Shown: positions 56,801 through 59,675, numbered from the stretch's first letter. The stretch: DNA of 64,000 nucleotides from Siphonodentalium dalli (GCA_032622095.1 CP136063.1:79585980-79649979), one strand, 5' to 3'. Notes: a model not told the origin generated them from the sequence alone. Made by a program: numbers and translations.

Positions 56801-57067
56801 GAAATTGGGGCGGTACCTACAGATAGGTCCATTGAAGCAGCCCGCTGCTGCAGCCGCCAGATTCCTATATATAATAGTGACTTTATTACCTCAGCACCGA
56901 TAACTCTAGTTTACTCTCCGTATGAATCTTTCAGCCCAGAGTACGTCGCTGGTGCCGTGATGGATCTCATTCGGGATACAGAGGCGAATGGAGTCGTATT
57001 GGAAGTCTCTGAAAAATACGGTCAAGTCCGTAGAGATGACATTTACAAAGATTTAGTGGTCGAGTGA
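11752..57067 (+). CDS. HPGD-like: 15-hydroxyprostaglandin dehydrogenase-like SDR, 7 exons, 262 aa
   Basis: Join of 11752-11844, 18159-18282, 21198-21310, 22932-23019, 36593-36669, 50768-50903 and 56910-57067 (789 nt with stop). All introns are GT-AG and all phases match (0,1,0,1,0,1). The 262-aa product is close to human HPGD (266 aa, also 7 exons). SDR landmarks are the cofactor loop 'TASGQGLG' (11-18); Asp36 in 'VCLVDIN', marking NAD rather than NADP use; 'NNAG' 90-93; Asn109; Ser137 in 'NIASVAG'; and Tyr150-x3-Lys154 in 'YVATK'. In HPGD this fold oxidises the 15-hydroxyl of prostaglandins and related lipids in the cytosol; the substrate here is inferred. Two conserved glycines are replaced: TG to TA at residue 12, and PG to PW in 'AICPWF'. 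Introns add up to about 44.5 kb and are full of transposons. A tandem paralogue ends at 1121. Confidence 0.85.
11856..12959. mobile_element. 1.1 kb TIR element, TATGGGCAGCC ends, 6-bp TSD TACCAC
   Basis: The ends are TATGGGCAGCCAAATTAACA and its reverse complement. TACCAC flanks both sides (11850-11855, 12960-12965). Subterminal arrays of the palindrome AGAGATATCTCTAAATATTT fill 11880-11965 and 12680-12945. A LINE fragment sits in the middle. It has the same end pattern and TSD length as the element at 45308-47895. No transposase is present; the superfamily is not assigned. Confidence 0.85.
11970..12690 (-). mobile_element. 3' end fragment of a non-LTR retrotransposon nested in the TIR element
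   Basis: On the minus strand 12680-12306 reads 'SWNDIP', then 'PPSYFYRGRRTLNVAHAKLR', 'DSPQCHCGNP' and 'EDTYHYLWACRLFR'. This is the C-terminal CxCG...H...C block found after the reverse transcriptase in some LINE families. It is broken by a TAA and a TGA. A 3'UTR ending in an A-rich tail follows to about 11970. Confidence 0.65.
13220..13976 (+). repeat. 33-34 bp minisatellite, ~22 copies
   Basis: The unit is CGAAACGTTGATTATATTG plus TATATCCAGGAACCC. Copies differ by GA/GAA and CC/CCC variants, so length alternates between 33 and 34. Decayed units continue to about 14130. Long open frames here are only a by-product of units divisible by three. Confidence 0.9.
14218..16245. mobile_element. 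2.0 kb TIR element flanked by TTA
   Basis: Left end AGCCGGGCGCACACGTCGC, right end (reverse) AGCCCACCGCACACGTCGC, then CAACA(T/A)TGTTGTACAA on both. TTA lies at 14215-14217 and 16246-16248. Sub-terminal inverted repeats include 'ATGACCGAGCGGA' (14919 and 15935, reverse). No transposase was found. A TTA TSD with these ends suggests PIF/Harbinger type, as an inference. Confidence 0.75.
16331..16395 (+). pseudogene. Ectopic copy of the intron 3/exon 4 junction
   Basis: 'CAGCTGAGCTTCTG' then 'TATCGTTTTGCAG|GTTG' and 'TGATCAGATT' match 22898-22960, including the splice acceptor and the first ~25 bases of exon 4. Substitutions break it ('TATGATGTATAA'). It lies in intron 1. Confidence 0.75.
16396..16982. 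other. Gene-free stretch with dispersed repeat traces
   Basis: 16440-16580 ('GGGACCCACCACCCCATTTT') is an inverted relative of the G-rich piece at 480-515 and 55797-55840. Nothing else was recognised. Confidence 0.45.
16983..17146. repeat. Foldback element, ~56 bp arms
   Basis: 'ATATAGTTGACGTCTCGAGC' and 'CGTCTGTCCGTACAAA' on the left return in reverse at 17091-17130. The loop is about 50 bp. Confidence 0.85.
17147..17650. other. Gene-free stretch
   Basis: Holds a direct repeat, 'CAGCTCATAA(C/A)AACATCGATACGTCA' at 17403 and 17430. No coding evidence. Confidence 0.4.
17651..17780. repeat. Foldback element, ~55 bp arms
   Basis: 'GGATTAACTGTCATG', 'TGGACTGTTTTTATGGA' and 'ATGTAACCGTGAG' return in reverse at 17719-17775 with few mismatches. 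The loop is about 12 bp. Confidence 0.85.
18159..18282 (+). CDS. HPGD-like exon 2 (residues 32-72 plus 1 base)
   Basis: Acceptor 'CTATCCAG'. Reads 'VCLVDINVIKGKET', with Asp36 as the NAD-selecting residue, and 'FIECDTTKTDKLE', which matches 'FIQCDVAD' of HPGD. Donor G|GTTAGTAA, phase 1. Confidence 0.85.
18283..19743. other. Intron 2, 5' part: nothing recognised
   Basis: No repeat family or coding motif was identified by eye. Confidence 0.4.
19744..20227. mobile_element. TTAA-flanked MITE, family AGGTACTCAATCCGAT (copy 1)
   Basis: TTAA lies on both sides (19740-19743, 20228-20231). The ends are AGGTACTCAATCCGAT and ATC/TTCGGATTGAGTACCT. Long imperfect inverted interior: 'GATTCGAGTCGAGGAA' at 19811 and 'TTCCTCGACTCGAATC' at 20100. 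Kolobok or piggyBac elements use TTAA; the AGG start points to Kolobok (inference). Confidence 0.85.
20232..21197. other. Intron 2, 3' part: nothing recognised
   Basis: A T-run at 20377-20388 is the only low-complexity feature. No gene or repeat family recognised. Confidence 0.4.
21198..21310 (+). CDS. HPGD-like exon 3 (residues 73-110)
   Basis: Acceptor 'ATATTTCAG'. Reads 'LFGRVDVVINNAGV', with the NNAG motif, then 'CINVNL', which carries the active-site Asn position. Donor TTG|GTAGGT, phase 0. Confidence 0.85.
21671..21716. repeat. GC-rich perfect hairpin
   Basis: 'AGTAAACTCCGACGCGGGCA' pairs with 'TGCCCGCGTCGGGGTTTACT' around a short AT-rich loop, with one mismatch in the stem. It is very stable and unlike its AT-rich surroundings. 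Confidence 0.8.
21935..22516. mobile_element. TTAA-flanked element, family AGGGGTACTGTACGCCA
   Basis: TTAA lies at 21931-21934 and 22517-22520. The ends AGGGGTACTGTACGCC and GGCGTACAGTACCCCT are exact reverse complements. The element is 582 bp, non-coding and in intron 3. Confidence 0.85.
22770..22893 (+). mobile_element. LINE 3' tail fragment
   Basis: 'TTTATTTTGCAAATAAAAC' followed by (AATTC)n resembles the 3' end of non-LTR elements that finish in a short repeat. It abuts the exon 4 branch region and may carry an ectopic polyadenylation-like AATAAA inside intron 3. Confidence 0.45.
22932..23019 (+). CDS. HPGD-like exon 4 (residues 111-139 plus 1 base)
   Basis: Acceptor 'CGTTTTGCAG'. Reads 'VAVIRFTMLSLEHM' and 'GGGVIVNIASVAG', with catalytic Ser137. 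Donor G|GTACAC, phase 1. A decayed copy of this acceptor and exon start lies at 16331-16395. Confidence 0.85.
23020..23950. other. Start of intron 4
   Basis: Contains a G-run (23618-23627), two 'TTTGTTTACATAACA' direct repeats (23439, 23600) and two 'AACGCTCTTTAT' motifs (23496, 23537). The last motif recurs in the Helitron leader repeats. No coding evidence. Confidence 0.45.
24508..26904 (+). repeat. Helitron leader: direct repeats of 991 bp (two full, one short)
   Basis: Unit starts are 24508, 24994 and 25985. Units 2 and 3 are nearly identical (offset exactly 991). Unit 1 is 486 bp and lacks the middle, as if deleted between copies of 'TTGCTTTGTGTATTGTGAAAA'. Each unit contains many 'CAGACTGCC(T)ACATT' subrepeats and paired 'AACGCTCTTTAT' motifs. 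Small open frames in them are repeated with the unit and show no domain. Confidence 0.85.
27035..28108 (+). CDS. Helitron protein, N-terminal frame (coiled coil with 23-aa repeats)
   Basis: The ATG at 27035 begins 'MPPKKRPIIGRTSSG', a basic, nuclear-signal-like start. About seven 23-residue repeats follow ('QQREQRLLDKRERAVQAREV'), encoded by 69-bp DNA repeats and predicted to form a charged coiled coil. Next comes 'TELCQHCRAFKWQGEPPGMC', a Cys-rich block with two CxxC-like pairs, and 'VYHRIGPLQP', typical of the region before Helitron_like_N. The frame then ends at 28108 with 'RTPFRFV', which has lost the family pattern. The family continues in the next frame (see 28071 onward), so this and the next entry were one protein of about 1,590 aa. 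Confidence 0.75.
   Translation: MPPKKRPIIGRTSSGAKRKKIEMATETGQQREQRLSDKRETAVQAREVETEQQREQRLLDKRERAVQAREVETGQLREQRLSDKRETAVQAREVETEQQREQRLLDLRERAVQAREVETGQQREQRLLDKRETAVQTREVETGQQREQRLLDLRETAVQAREVETGQQREQRLLDLRERAVHARAVETDEQRHHEADRRRRHAHAIGEWQNSAFVYDPHIDYKSHRILQIARMTELCQHCRAFKWQGEPPGMCCLNAKVMLQQHADPPEPLQDLLRGSTPESKHFLKNIQKYNAAFQMTSFGANIITEGVYMPTFKVQGQVYHRIGPLQPNDDAQPQYMQIYFVGDFNRGRTPFRFV
28071..31781 (+). CDS. Helitron Rep (HUH, Y2) and Pif1-type helicase
   Basis: The frame is open from 27960, but homology starts at about 28075 ('EVELRSALSDG'). Numbering from the ATG at 27960: the Rep domain has the HUH motif 'GLPHAHIL' (His354, His356) and two catalytic tyrosines in 'KYVCKYINKG' (Tyr494, Tyr498), preceded by 'GRPDLFITFTCNP'. 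The superfamily 1 helicase has Walker A 'APGGTGKT' (848-855), Walker B 'VWDECTM' (Asp930, Glu931), 'GDFRQTLPIVP' and a C-terminal 'NKSQGQTLKVVG'/'YVACSRV' motif VI. Rep nicks and joins single DNA strands during rolling-circle transposition; the helicase unwinds. All key residues are present. The only defect is a one-base shift relative to the upstream frame at about 28071-28100. Confidence 0.85.
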   Translation: MLIEVELRSALSDGTRPEVIYTLQQMIHQHNSYVSSFKYALETHNTPNLQVVIDADRRPLNQHSGRFNEPASNEIAVVLAGAEHGRRDIVLKRRDDTILRICETHRSYDPLQYPLLCVFGEDGYKFAIPHSIGNKNVSCKDFYSYHFMVRDGSFNQLQRSRNLFSQFAVDMYAKVEGERLLYIRNNQRKLRADSYIHLCDSINNDQERAGVGQLVILPSTFTGSPRYMQEKTQDAMTFVRHFGRPDLFITFTCNPAWQELNVELFEGQVSKDRHDLTSRVFRLKLTKLMNLLKKSHIFGQPVCDMYTVEWQKRGLPHAHILTWLKQKIRPEQIDSFISAEFPDPDDDPELFETVKAQMIHGPCGPFNFNSPCMKDRKCTKRYPRAFLLETQTGHDGYPLYRRRSPDDGGNVANIKLKNGQDFVADNRWVVPYCPMLSKIFNAHINVEFCNSVKAIKYVCKYINKGSDAAMFALRDMRTKDELSQFQMGRYISTNEAFWRIFDFPIHDRHPAVFRLAVHLENGQRVYFTEQTAAQVVSAPKETTLTAFFKLCQEDDFANTILYCDLPSYFTFVNNRWVRRKRGEPVEGVMGVFKDYALGRVYTVHPTQQECFFLRILLHEVEGPTSFNSLRTVDGQLCLSYREACFKRGLLEDDHQWEATMTEAAISKSPRSLRSLFATLLHICGIANPLELWLQFRENLSEDLKYRLQVANPGIDVSFNDDIFNASLIEIENKILALGGPELHTFGLPRTQHSRMSALPREVLRELSYDLDTIEQTLSSGEPNLLPEQRHCYVTILQSVANHLGGIYFLDAPGGTGKTFVTNLILATVREERKIAVAVASSGIAATLLPGGRTAHSTFKLPLNLNASDTPTCNISKGTGLAHLLREAVLIVWDECTMSHKRAFEALDRTLQDIRGCNNIMGGITLLLSGDFRQTLPIVPRGTKADELKACIKSSYLWKSVRILKLTINMRAHLFGNDVAAYFSDQLLRIGDGKCNSDAEGRIDLSALSSIVSSLDELIVNVFRDLPSKLSDHTWLCERAILAPTNDIVDEVNLKLLEQVPGQLHSMHSIDTIPDQSEIVNYPTEFLNSLKPPGMPPHQLQLKVGAPIMLLRNLEPPKLCNGTRLSIKKISPHIIEATILTGCAKGEHVFLPRIPLIPTESPIQFRRLQFPVRLSFAMSINKSQGQTLKVVGLQLQSPCFSHGQLYVACSRVGSPSSLFVYAPEGKTRNVVYPEALR
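31789..31975 (+). pseudogene. Fragment of Helitron ORF downstream of the full gene
   Basis: 'GCGAAATGGTGAACCCGTCG' through 'ACTGTCGACGGCCAATT' repeats 29806-29980 with substitutions and a small insertion. It lies directly after the stop codon and is too broken to code. Confidence 0.8.
31976..34316 (+). repeat. ~250 bp satellite array in the Helitron 3' region, 7-8 units
   Basis: Each unit has 'AGAAACTCTTAGATGAGTGA', 'AGGAAATTGAATTGGTGTG', 'GGTCCATGGTGAGAC', 'GGCAGAATTAACTCATT' and 'CAGTTCTGTATTCTGACCAC'. Unit length varies from ~240 to ~265. One unit is interrupted by the Rep fragment at 32865-33150. Confidence 0.85.
32865..33150 (+). pseudogene. Helitron Rep fragment embedded in the satellite array
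   Basis: It matches 28636-28925 (from 'AAACTCCGTGC' to 'GTGTTCCGTCT') with scattered substitutions and a frameshift before 'GCAGCCCTGCATGG'. It covers 'ADSYIH...VRHFGRPDLFITF' in the parent. Confidence 0.8.
34663..34689 (+). terminator. Helitron 3' terminal hairpin and CTAG
   Basis: A 6-bp perfect stem, CCCGCC/GGCGGG, with loop AGT, then CTAACCTG and CTAG. This is the Helitron transposition end signal rather than a transcription terminator. Confidence 0.85.
35080..35514. mobile_element. TTAA-flanked MITE, AGGTACTCAATCC family (copy 2)
   Basis: TTAA lies at 35076-35079 and 35515-35518. Left end AGGTGCTCAATCC, right end GGATTGAGTACCT. It shares 'GAACCCACCCATCAAAGCT' with the other copies. Confidence 0.85.
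35550..36295. mobile_element. 746-bp TIR element with 5-bp TSD ATTTC
   Basis: The ends CACCCTGGTCAAGTG and CACTTGACCAGAGGTG are inverted over ~75 bp ('CCTGCTAATGTGCTATG'). ATTTC lies at 35545-35549 and 36296-36300. A foldback (35643-35832, 'AACAACATGGTAATTA') lies inside. Single-end relatives sit at 780-822 and 56155-56215. Confidence 0.7.
36593..36669 (+). CDS. HPGD-like exon 5 (residues 140-165)
   Basis: Acceptor 'TTTTTGAAG'. Reads 'GFVPLMEYPVYVATKGG' and 'LGYTRSLA', with catalytic Tyr150 and Lys154. Donor GCC|GTAAGT, a strong consensus, phase 0. A LINE tail begins 21 bp into the next intron. Confidence 0.85.
36691..39785 (-). mobile_element. 5'-truncated non-LTR retrotransposon (LINE copy A)
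   Basis: Runs from a truncated endonuclease at about 39785 down to a (TATCC)n tail at 36691-36710, with a ~390 bp 3'UTR. It is inserted 21 bp after the exon 5 donor, antisense to the host gene. No ORF1 is present. Almost identical to copy B at 46312-47624. Confidence 0.85.
37082..39736 (-). CDS. LINE endonuclease/reverse transcriptase ORF2, partial N-terminus
   Basis: An uninterrupted 884-codon frame. The C-terminal part of the APE-type endonuclease is seen as 'GCVYRP', 'SGDFNIDLLNF', 'TDHSATLIDN' and 'DVSDHFG'. Reverse transcriptase motifs are 'YRPISILPAISKILEK', 'QYGFRPRHST', 'LFLDLSKAFDTINHD', 'GVPQGSILGP' and the catalytic 'SYADDTT'. A maturase/thumb-like region and a Cys-rich end 'CNNQRCPDC' follow. 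The open frame extends upstream to a TGA near 39772, so the first ~90 residues of the endonuclease are missing. Motif style places it in the CR1/Jockey group; the exact clade is not assigned. The long intact frame suggests recent insertion. Confidence 0.85.
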   Translation of the reverse strand: MEINPGKNDSRIIGCVYRPNTAPKANIDQFLKKFDDILEKINNHKSYISGDFNIDLLNFNSHTKTNDFINNIFTRGFVPRITKPTRMTDHSATLIDNIYTNNLQGECKSGIITCDVSDHFGIFYSESNQKRQNSPNNNETITNQRSFSPDNIIRFKNLLNSCTFDSVTSCRSVDQAYEIFLDIYMNAYELAFPIKSRHIPKKFIKREPWMTSGLIKSSIVKNQLYLRKLNKPTETNVNKYLSYRTLYNKLIRRSKNIYYTNILEVNKNNLKKTWEILKGALKINVNTNNNPKTFTENGIELENSKLISEKFNDFFSKIGRETSQLNEHENDSHFTEFLHNRKPDDINFKIIPTSIQEIILTCFSMTGKVSRDFNGISTKLIKETIEEIAPALLHIFNLSLKHGIVPNKMKISKVVPIPKNTTTHEISNYRPISILPAISKILEKIMHKRLLDFLNEQNILYKHQYGFRPRHSTFHPVLHLLDQVVSNNDKMTRDSTLALFLDLSKAFDTINHDILLHKLDHYGIRGTAYSWFQSYLQNRRQYVELNGNKSNLTEVTCGVPQGSILGPIIFLIYVNDMSNSTTMDILSYADDTTLVTGGKNGILVESYVNNELRNIFAWCCSNKLVINTKKSNYMLIHPENNDDKWNFIKVYLNNTELKKIGNLEHESSTKFLGIHIDENLTFKKHVSSVCSKMVNAIYHINKVKHFFPGSALKTLYYALIQSHLVYGVQIWGHVPAVKKIFMLQKRAIRVLCNKKYRSHTEPLFKKENILKIYDIHKVQAAVFMHDWYHMRLIESFTDMFTKRKNGPDTRQKHPLFLKKPRTSWSQQLPFHSYPTTWNNLDNEFTSYQSRHTFKRRVHADCIKKYAATIKCNNQRCPDCVVARQ
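39852..40723 (+). mobile_element. tRNA-derived SINE, split by a TTAA MITE
   Basis: The head has an A-box-like 'TGGTCCAGTGGTTAGCG' and a B-box-like 'GAGTTCGCAGCC'. The body has 'GTGACCCTTGGGCAAGG', seen in several conserved-domain SINEs. The tail 'GCGTTTGAGATCAAG..TAATCGCTATATAAATA' is at 40674-40718. Removing 40213-40667 and one TTAA joins 'TTGTAATGTTTAA' to 'AAGCGTTTGAG'. It is not a functional tRNA. Confidence 0.75.
40213..40667. mobile_element. TTAA-flanked MITE, AGGTACTCAA family (copy 3), inside the SINE
   Basis: TTAA lies at 40209-40212 and 40668-40671. The ends are AGGTACTCAACCCGATCA and TGATCGGATTGAGTACCT. Confidence 0.85.
40724..43936. other. Long gene-free part of intron 5
   Basis: No coding motif. 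42590-43900 is rich in ACATGTA/ACCGGTACATGT palindromes. 42028-42062 has a 20-bp direct repeat ('GCTGAAATGCAGTCAAC'). No element ends were recognised. Confidence 0.45.
43937..44476. mobile_element. TTAA-flanked MITE, AGGTACTCAATCC family (copy 4)
   Basis: Left TTAA 43933-43936; right site decayed to GTAA (44477-44480). The end has a duplicated 'GTACC'. It carries an internal tandem duplication of ~105 bp (44095-44300, 'GACCAAATTGCGGGCAAAG' twice). Confidence 0.85.
44477..45301. other. Gene-free stretch with C-runs
   Basis: C-runs at 44777-44790 and about 44980-45001. 45253-45291 is a short palindrome ('TGGGACTAATATATTA..ATATGAGTCCCA'). A related palindrome, 'GGGACTAATACATGTA', lies at 43861. 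Confidence 0.45.
45931..46140. mobile_element. Palindromic Tc1/mariner-like MITE (copy 1, intact)
   Basis: 210 bp, almost perfectly palindromic about 46035/46036 (CTCTC|GAGAG). TA on both sides. Ends CATTAATGCTCTA and TAGAGCATTACTG, arms containing 'TTAACCACAGCAGAATTATG' and 'GGCTTGTTGCCATTCA'. Confidence 0.85.
46312..47624 (+). mobile_element. 5'-truncated LINE copy B
   Basis: Starts within the reverse transcriptase gene just before 'MDILSYADDT', carries the same 3'UTR and ends in (TATCC)n at 47602-47622. It is in the opposite orientation to copy A. Confidence 0.9.
46324..47232 (+). CDS. LINE reverse transcriptase C-terminal frame (302 codons)
   Basis: An intact frame from 'SYADDTTLVTGG' to 'CPDCVVARQ'. 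I count three amino acid differences from copy A (I/N, K/T, D/Y). Lacking RT motifs upstream of YADD, it cannot be active. Confidence 0.8.
   Translation: MDILSYADDTTLVTGGKNGILVESYVNNELRNIFAWCCSNKLVINTKKSNYMLIHPENNDDKWNFIKVYLNNTELKKIGNLEHESSTKFLGIHIDENLTFKKHVSSVCSKMVNAIYHINKVKHFFPGSALKTLYYALIQSHLVYGVQIWGHVPAVKKNFMLQKRAIRVLCNTKYRSHTEPLFKKENILKIYDIHKVQAAVFMHDWYHMRLIESFTDMFTKRKNGPYTRQKHPLFLKKPRTSWSQQLPFHSYPTTWNNLDNEFTSYQSRHTFKRRVHADCIKKYAATIKCNNQRCPDCVVARQ
47920..48182 (+). repeat. Two tandem units of ~140 bp
   Basis: Shared 'CCACCCG(G/C)GGGGGTGAT', 'ATGTGGTATTTGGGGCGGGC' (A/G variants) and 'CGTTAA/CAAGTC'. A GC-rich hairpin follows at 48364-48390 ('GCGCTTTCGG..CCGAAAGCG'), repeated in part at 48422-48435. 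Confidence 0.7.
48470..49690. other. Gene-free stretch
   Basis: Only short random open frames; no motif or repeat family recognised. Confidence 0.4.
49695..49790. repeat. Foldback element
   Basis: 'TCTCTTTGAAAAGC' and 'GACGAAATTCCTAA' return in reverse at 49750-49783 around a ~15 bp loop. Confidence 0.75.
50209..50480. repeat. Dispersed repeat, second copy at 62108-62490
   Basis: Shared 'AGTTCTCCAATAACGAAATT', 'GTGATTTGTCAACAAACATC' and 'GTCCGAATA(T/G)GATTT'. The other copy has an extra ~170 bp (62205-62385). Confidence 0.7.
50768..50903 (+). CDS. HPGD-like exon 6 (residues 166-210 plus 1 base)
   Basis: Acceptor 'TTAATTTCAG'. Reads 'LRPDMKKHNIRLHAICPWFV'; human HPGD has 'LNAICPGFV', so the conserved Gly after Pro is Trp here. 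The exon ends 'KIIKCG'. The donor is GTAGGG at 50904; an alternative GT at 50901 is also in phase. The last ~8 bases of the exon already look like the minisatellite that follows. Confidence 0.8.
50896..53240 (+). repeat. 42-45 bp minisatellite with higher-order repeat, ~53 units, at the exon 6 donor
   Basis: Unit A (45 bp) is 'AACACAATCAATATGTAGAC' plus 'AGGTACGGAGGTATGG' plus 'TGGGTTAGT'. Unit B (42 bp) is 'AACGCTCTCAACATGC' plus 'AAGTACGGGGGTATGATGAG' plus 'GTTAGT'. From 50904 to ~51600 they alternate as an 86-87 bp dimer; to ~52250 mostly A units follow; then units decay. The first unit overlaps the exon 6 end: 'AAGTGCGGTGGTAGGG' versus 'AAGTACGGGGGTATGA'. Long minus-strand open frames here are by-products. 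Confidence 0.9.
53241..54809. other. Intron 6 middle part
   Basis: Contains a half MITE (53345-53440). From about 54420 it matches window positions 33 onward. No gene recognised. Confidence 0.5.
53345..53440. mobile_element. Half copy of the palindromic Tc1-like MITE (copy 2)
   Basis: TA then CAGTAATGCCCTAAATAATC, 'TTAACCACAGCAGAATTATG' and 'TTTAGTCGGAAAT'. Similarity ends near 53440 before the palindrome centre. Confidence 0.75.
54810..55775 (+). mobile_element. ~966 bp insertion of a tandem-repeat element in intron 6
   Basis: Absent from the paralogous intron (position ~465), which gives an empty site. Begins CAAGAGGTGGCATC, then ~4 units of ~152 bp ('GGGCCATAACTCTATCAAAT', 'GGCCGGTTTTCGAACTC', 'CAAATTTCAATCAAATCGG', 'GAAGTTATCGCGCTAACGAG'), a (CCCG)n tract (55670-55730) and the short palindrome 'GTCGAGTTTTGGAAAAAAAC'. 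A 3-4 bp TSD (TAAA) is possible. This repeat style is known to me from molluscan genomes. Confidence 0.75.
56285..56825. other. Segment present here, missing in the paralogue
   Basis: Bounded on both sides by 'ATTGAAGCAG', the single copy of which remains in the paralogue at 896-905. No coding or element ends seen within. Confidence 0.6.
56910..57067 (+). CDS. HPGD-like exon 7 (residues 211-262, stop)
   Basis: Reads 'VYSPYESFSPEYVAGAVMDL' and ends 'KDLVVE' plus TGA. Two in-phase acceptors lie 15 bp apart (AG at 56893-56894 and at 56908-56909). The paralogue keeps only the downstream one usable, so I use 56910. The upstream choice would add 'APITL'. Confidence 0.8.
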
Positions 57068-57536
57068 GATGTATGGCCAGTCTGGAGGTCTCATTGTGAC
57101 TTCCGATATTAAGTCTGCTATTTTTCACCCTCATTATCAATTTGAGTAGATCATGCCACGAAACTCTATTCTGGCTGATGCCTGTAGAGATCATATTCCA
57201 CCAGTACAAATACTGGGAACTTTTTGAAGTTTTGACAGGAAACCTTATAAAGCTGAAAAAAATAACGCAGGGAATATATTTCCTAGTTATTATCTGTTTC
57301 TTAATAATGTACAAGTCCCAACTCGAAATTGCACAATTTAAGGTGAGATGCACATTTTGTATAAATCCAGCCAAAAAATGGCAAGATATTTTTAACAAAG
57401 AATTTCTCTGGATCTATCAGGCAAAAAATCTTGAATTTCACATATTATGGTGGTCAGCTTTAACTCGGTTATGAACCCATGACTCATCTCAGCCCAATTT
57501 TTCATTGATCAACATGCATGACATGAACATTCTTAA
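57068..57536 (+). other. 3'UTR/flank of the HPGD-like gene
   Basis: The first ~225 bp match the paralogue flank. No canonical AATAAA is seen before 57536; one at ~57746 lies in a MITE. The polyadenylation site is not placed. Confidence 0.5.
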
Positions 57537-58054
57537 AGGTGGATTATCTCTTTGTAAACATGTATTATATAGTTACCGGGGTATAAAATATTAGATTTGA
57601 ACCGAAGACTCGTGTCCGGAAATGCTTCTATCGATTAATATTAATTTTATTTCGAATAATTTCTGGTCTAAAAAGGTGTGTTTGTTCAGCTAACGAACAA
57701 TAGTAGTTACTGTTAACAGACCAGAAATTATATTGTGCAATTTTGTCACAAATAAACCTTAATTATACTCATTATTGCTTATATCTGTGGAACAACACAA
57801 TACAAACAACCAATCTGTGACATTTGACATCCGTTGCGTAGCCGTAGGAACAGCCCAGTGCTCTATATCGCAATACGGTCTCATCCGAATTGTCGGTTCT
57901 AAAAATAGTAACATAAACGGGCCCGATTTAATATTCGAAATAAAATCAATATTAATTGATAGAAGCTTTTCCGGACATAGGTCTTCAGTTCATATCTATT
58001 ATTTTATACCCACGCAACTATTTAAAATTTGATATTTAAAGAGATAATCCATCT
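57537..58054. mobile_element. TTAA-flanked element, family AGGTGGATTATCTC
   Basis: TTAA at 57533-57536 and 58055-58058. Ends AGGTGGATTATCTCTTT and AAAGAGATAATCCATCT. Long TIRs of ~120 bp ('GGAAATGCTTCTATCGATTA' against 57938-57985). Non-coding. Confidence 0.85.
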
Positions 58055-58869
58055 TTAAATATAGAAAATTATCCCTGCCTTGTGTTTTCAATGTTATAAA
58101 GTTCCTTGTCAGAATGGGTCAGAATATCGACCTCTGTTATCCCTTATGTTCAAATAGTCCATTTAACCAGGAAATACGGCTCAGCAAAACCTACAGAATT
58201 TAGGAGGGGTTCTCAATGCATCATTATTTTGGGGTTTCAATGTAATTATGCAGTGAAAATATAAAAATTTATTAACATATTTAGTCACATAACATTTCTG
58301 AATATAAAACATATACATGTACATGTATGGTATACAAATATCAATCAAAATTTATAATAAGCAGATAATAACTGTGTTTGAAAGTATGAAACAAAATGCC
58401 ATTAAGGAGCACCGACAAATTTAATGAAGACTCACGTCAGGAAAAACAGGCAAGAATAAGCAACAACAGTCAAAGACTCAAAGCAAGAGGTTGCACCAAG
58501 GGTGCAAGAGGTTGCACCAAGGGTGCTTTATATGTACATATCACCACACGCACCAAATGGAAAGGAGAACATAAACATGCTTTCACATATGTCCGTTTTA
58601 CCATCAGTTTTACGGATGCGTAAAGCGCATATTACGGATGCGTAAAATGCATCCACAGAAACATACATAAATATCATTGGGTCGTTCACATACATCAGTA
58701 AAATGCAGGAAATCAAGGTTAATAATTCCGTAAAAAAAAATAATGTTTCCATCATCTATATACATGTTGCACGTCTCCAATATGTGGGTAACAATACTCT
58801 GAAGTTTCAAATATCTACGATTAAAACTGTAGGAGGAGTTGATTACACCATGAAGGTACCCTCATACAG

Positions 58870-59460
58870 AAAATTAAAAAAAATGTTTTTCAAAGTCGAA
58901 AGGCCCATAACTCTGGGAAAAATCATTGGATCAAACTCAAATTCGAACTTGACCTGTATTTTGATATGAACGACCCACAAAAAAAAAACAGAATTTCCAA
59001 TTAAACAATCCAAACTTGAGTTATCCGGAAGCCAAAGAAAAAACAAGAAACATTTAATTTTCTAAGTCGAAAAAAGTCCATAATTCTAGGAAAAATCATC
59101 GCATCAAACTCAAATTCAAACTCAACCTGTATCTTGATATGACTGATCCACGTATTTGCAATTAAAGGATCCAAACTTGAGATATCATCCAGAAACCGAA
59201 AAAGTGAGAAATTTTTAAGTAAAACAAAAGTTGAAAAAAGGGAAATAACTCCATAAAAGAACATCGGATCAAACCCAGAATTGCAGAGCACCTGTGTTCT
59301 TGGTTGAGACACCTACGTACCAAGTTTCAATCAAATCGGATGATCATTACTGGAGTTATAACTCCAGACGGACGGATGCACAGACAGGACGCACGGACGG
59401 ATGGGGCTGATTACAATAGTCCCCCAAAAATAATTTTTTCGGGGGACAATAATGCCAAAG
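58870..59460 (+). repeat. Three tandem units of ~180 bp
   Basis: Units contain '(A)GTCGAAA..CCATAACTC', 'GGATCAAACTCAAATTC' and 'AATCCAAACTTGAG'. The block ends in 'CAAGTTTCAATCAAATCGG', 'GACGGACGGATGC' and 'CCCCCAAAAATAATTTTTTC'. Same style as the repeat at 54810-55775. Confidence 0.7.
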
Positions 59461-59487
59461 GGGAAAAAGGGCAAAGTTGTTATTAAT

Positions 59488-59675
59488 AAAGATCTGATTG
59501 ACCAAATTAGACTATATGAGCACATTTTAATCCGAAACGTCAGAGTTATCATGATGCTCATAAGTTCAAGAATTCGTGGGACGAAATAGCCAGTGAGATG
59601 ACTAATGCTGGTCTGCCGCCTGGCCACAGTGGAGTGAGTGCAAACTTGCAAATAATCAATGGGACACAAGGTTAA
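59488..59675 (+). pseudogene. MADF-domain relic
   Basis: One frame reads 'DLIDQIRLYEHIL', the next 'NPKRQSYHDAHKFKNSWDEI' and 'ASEMTNAG'. Together they give the helix pattern of a MADF/Myb-like DNA-binding domain, split by a single frameshift. MADF proteins occur both as host regulators and as the accessory protein of PIF/Harbinger elements; no transposase is next to it. Confidence 0.5.
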
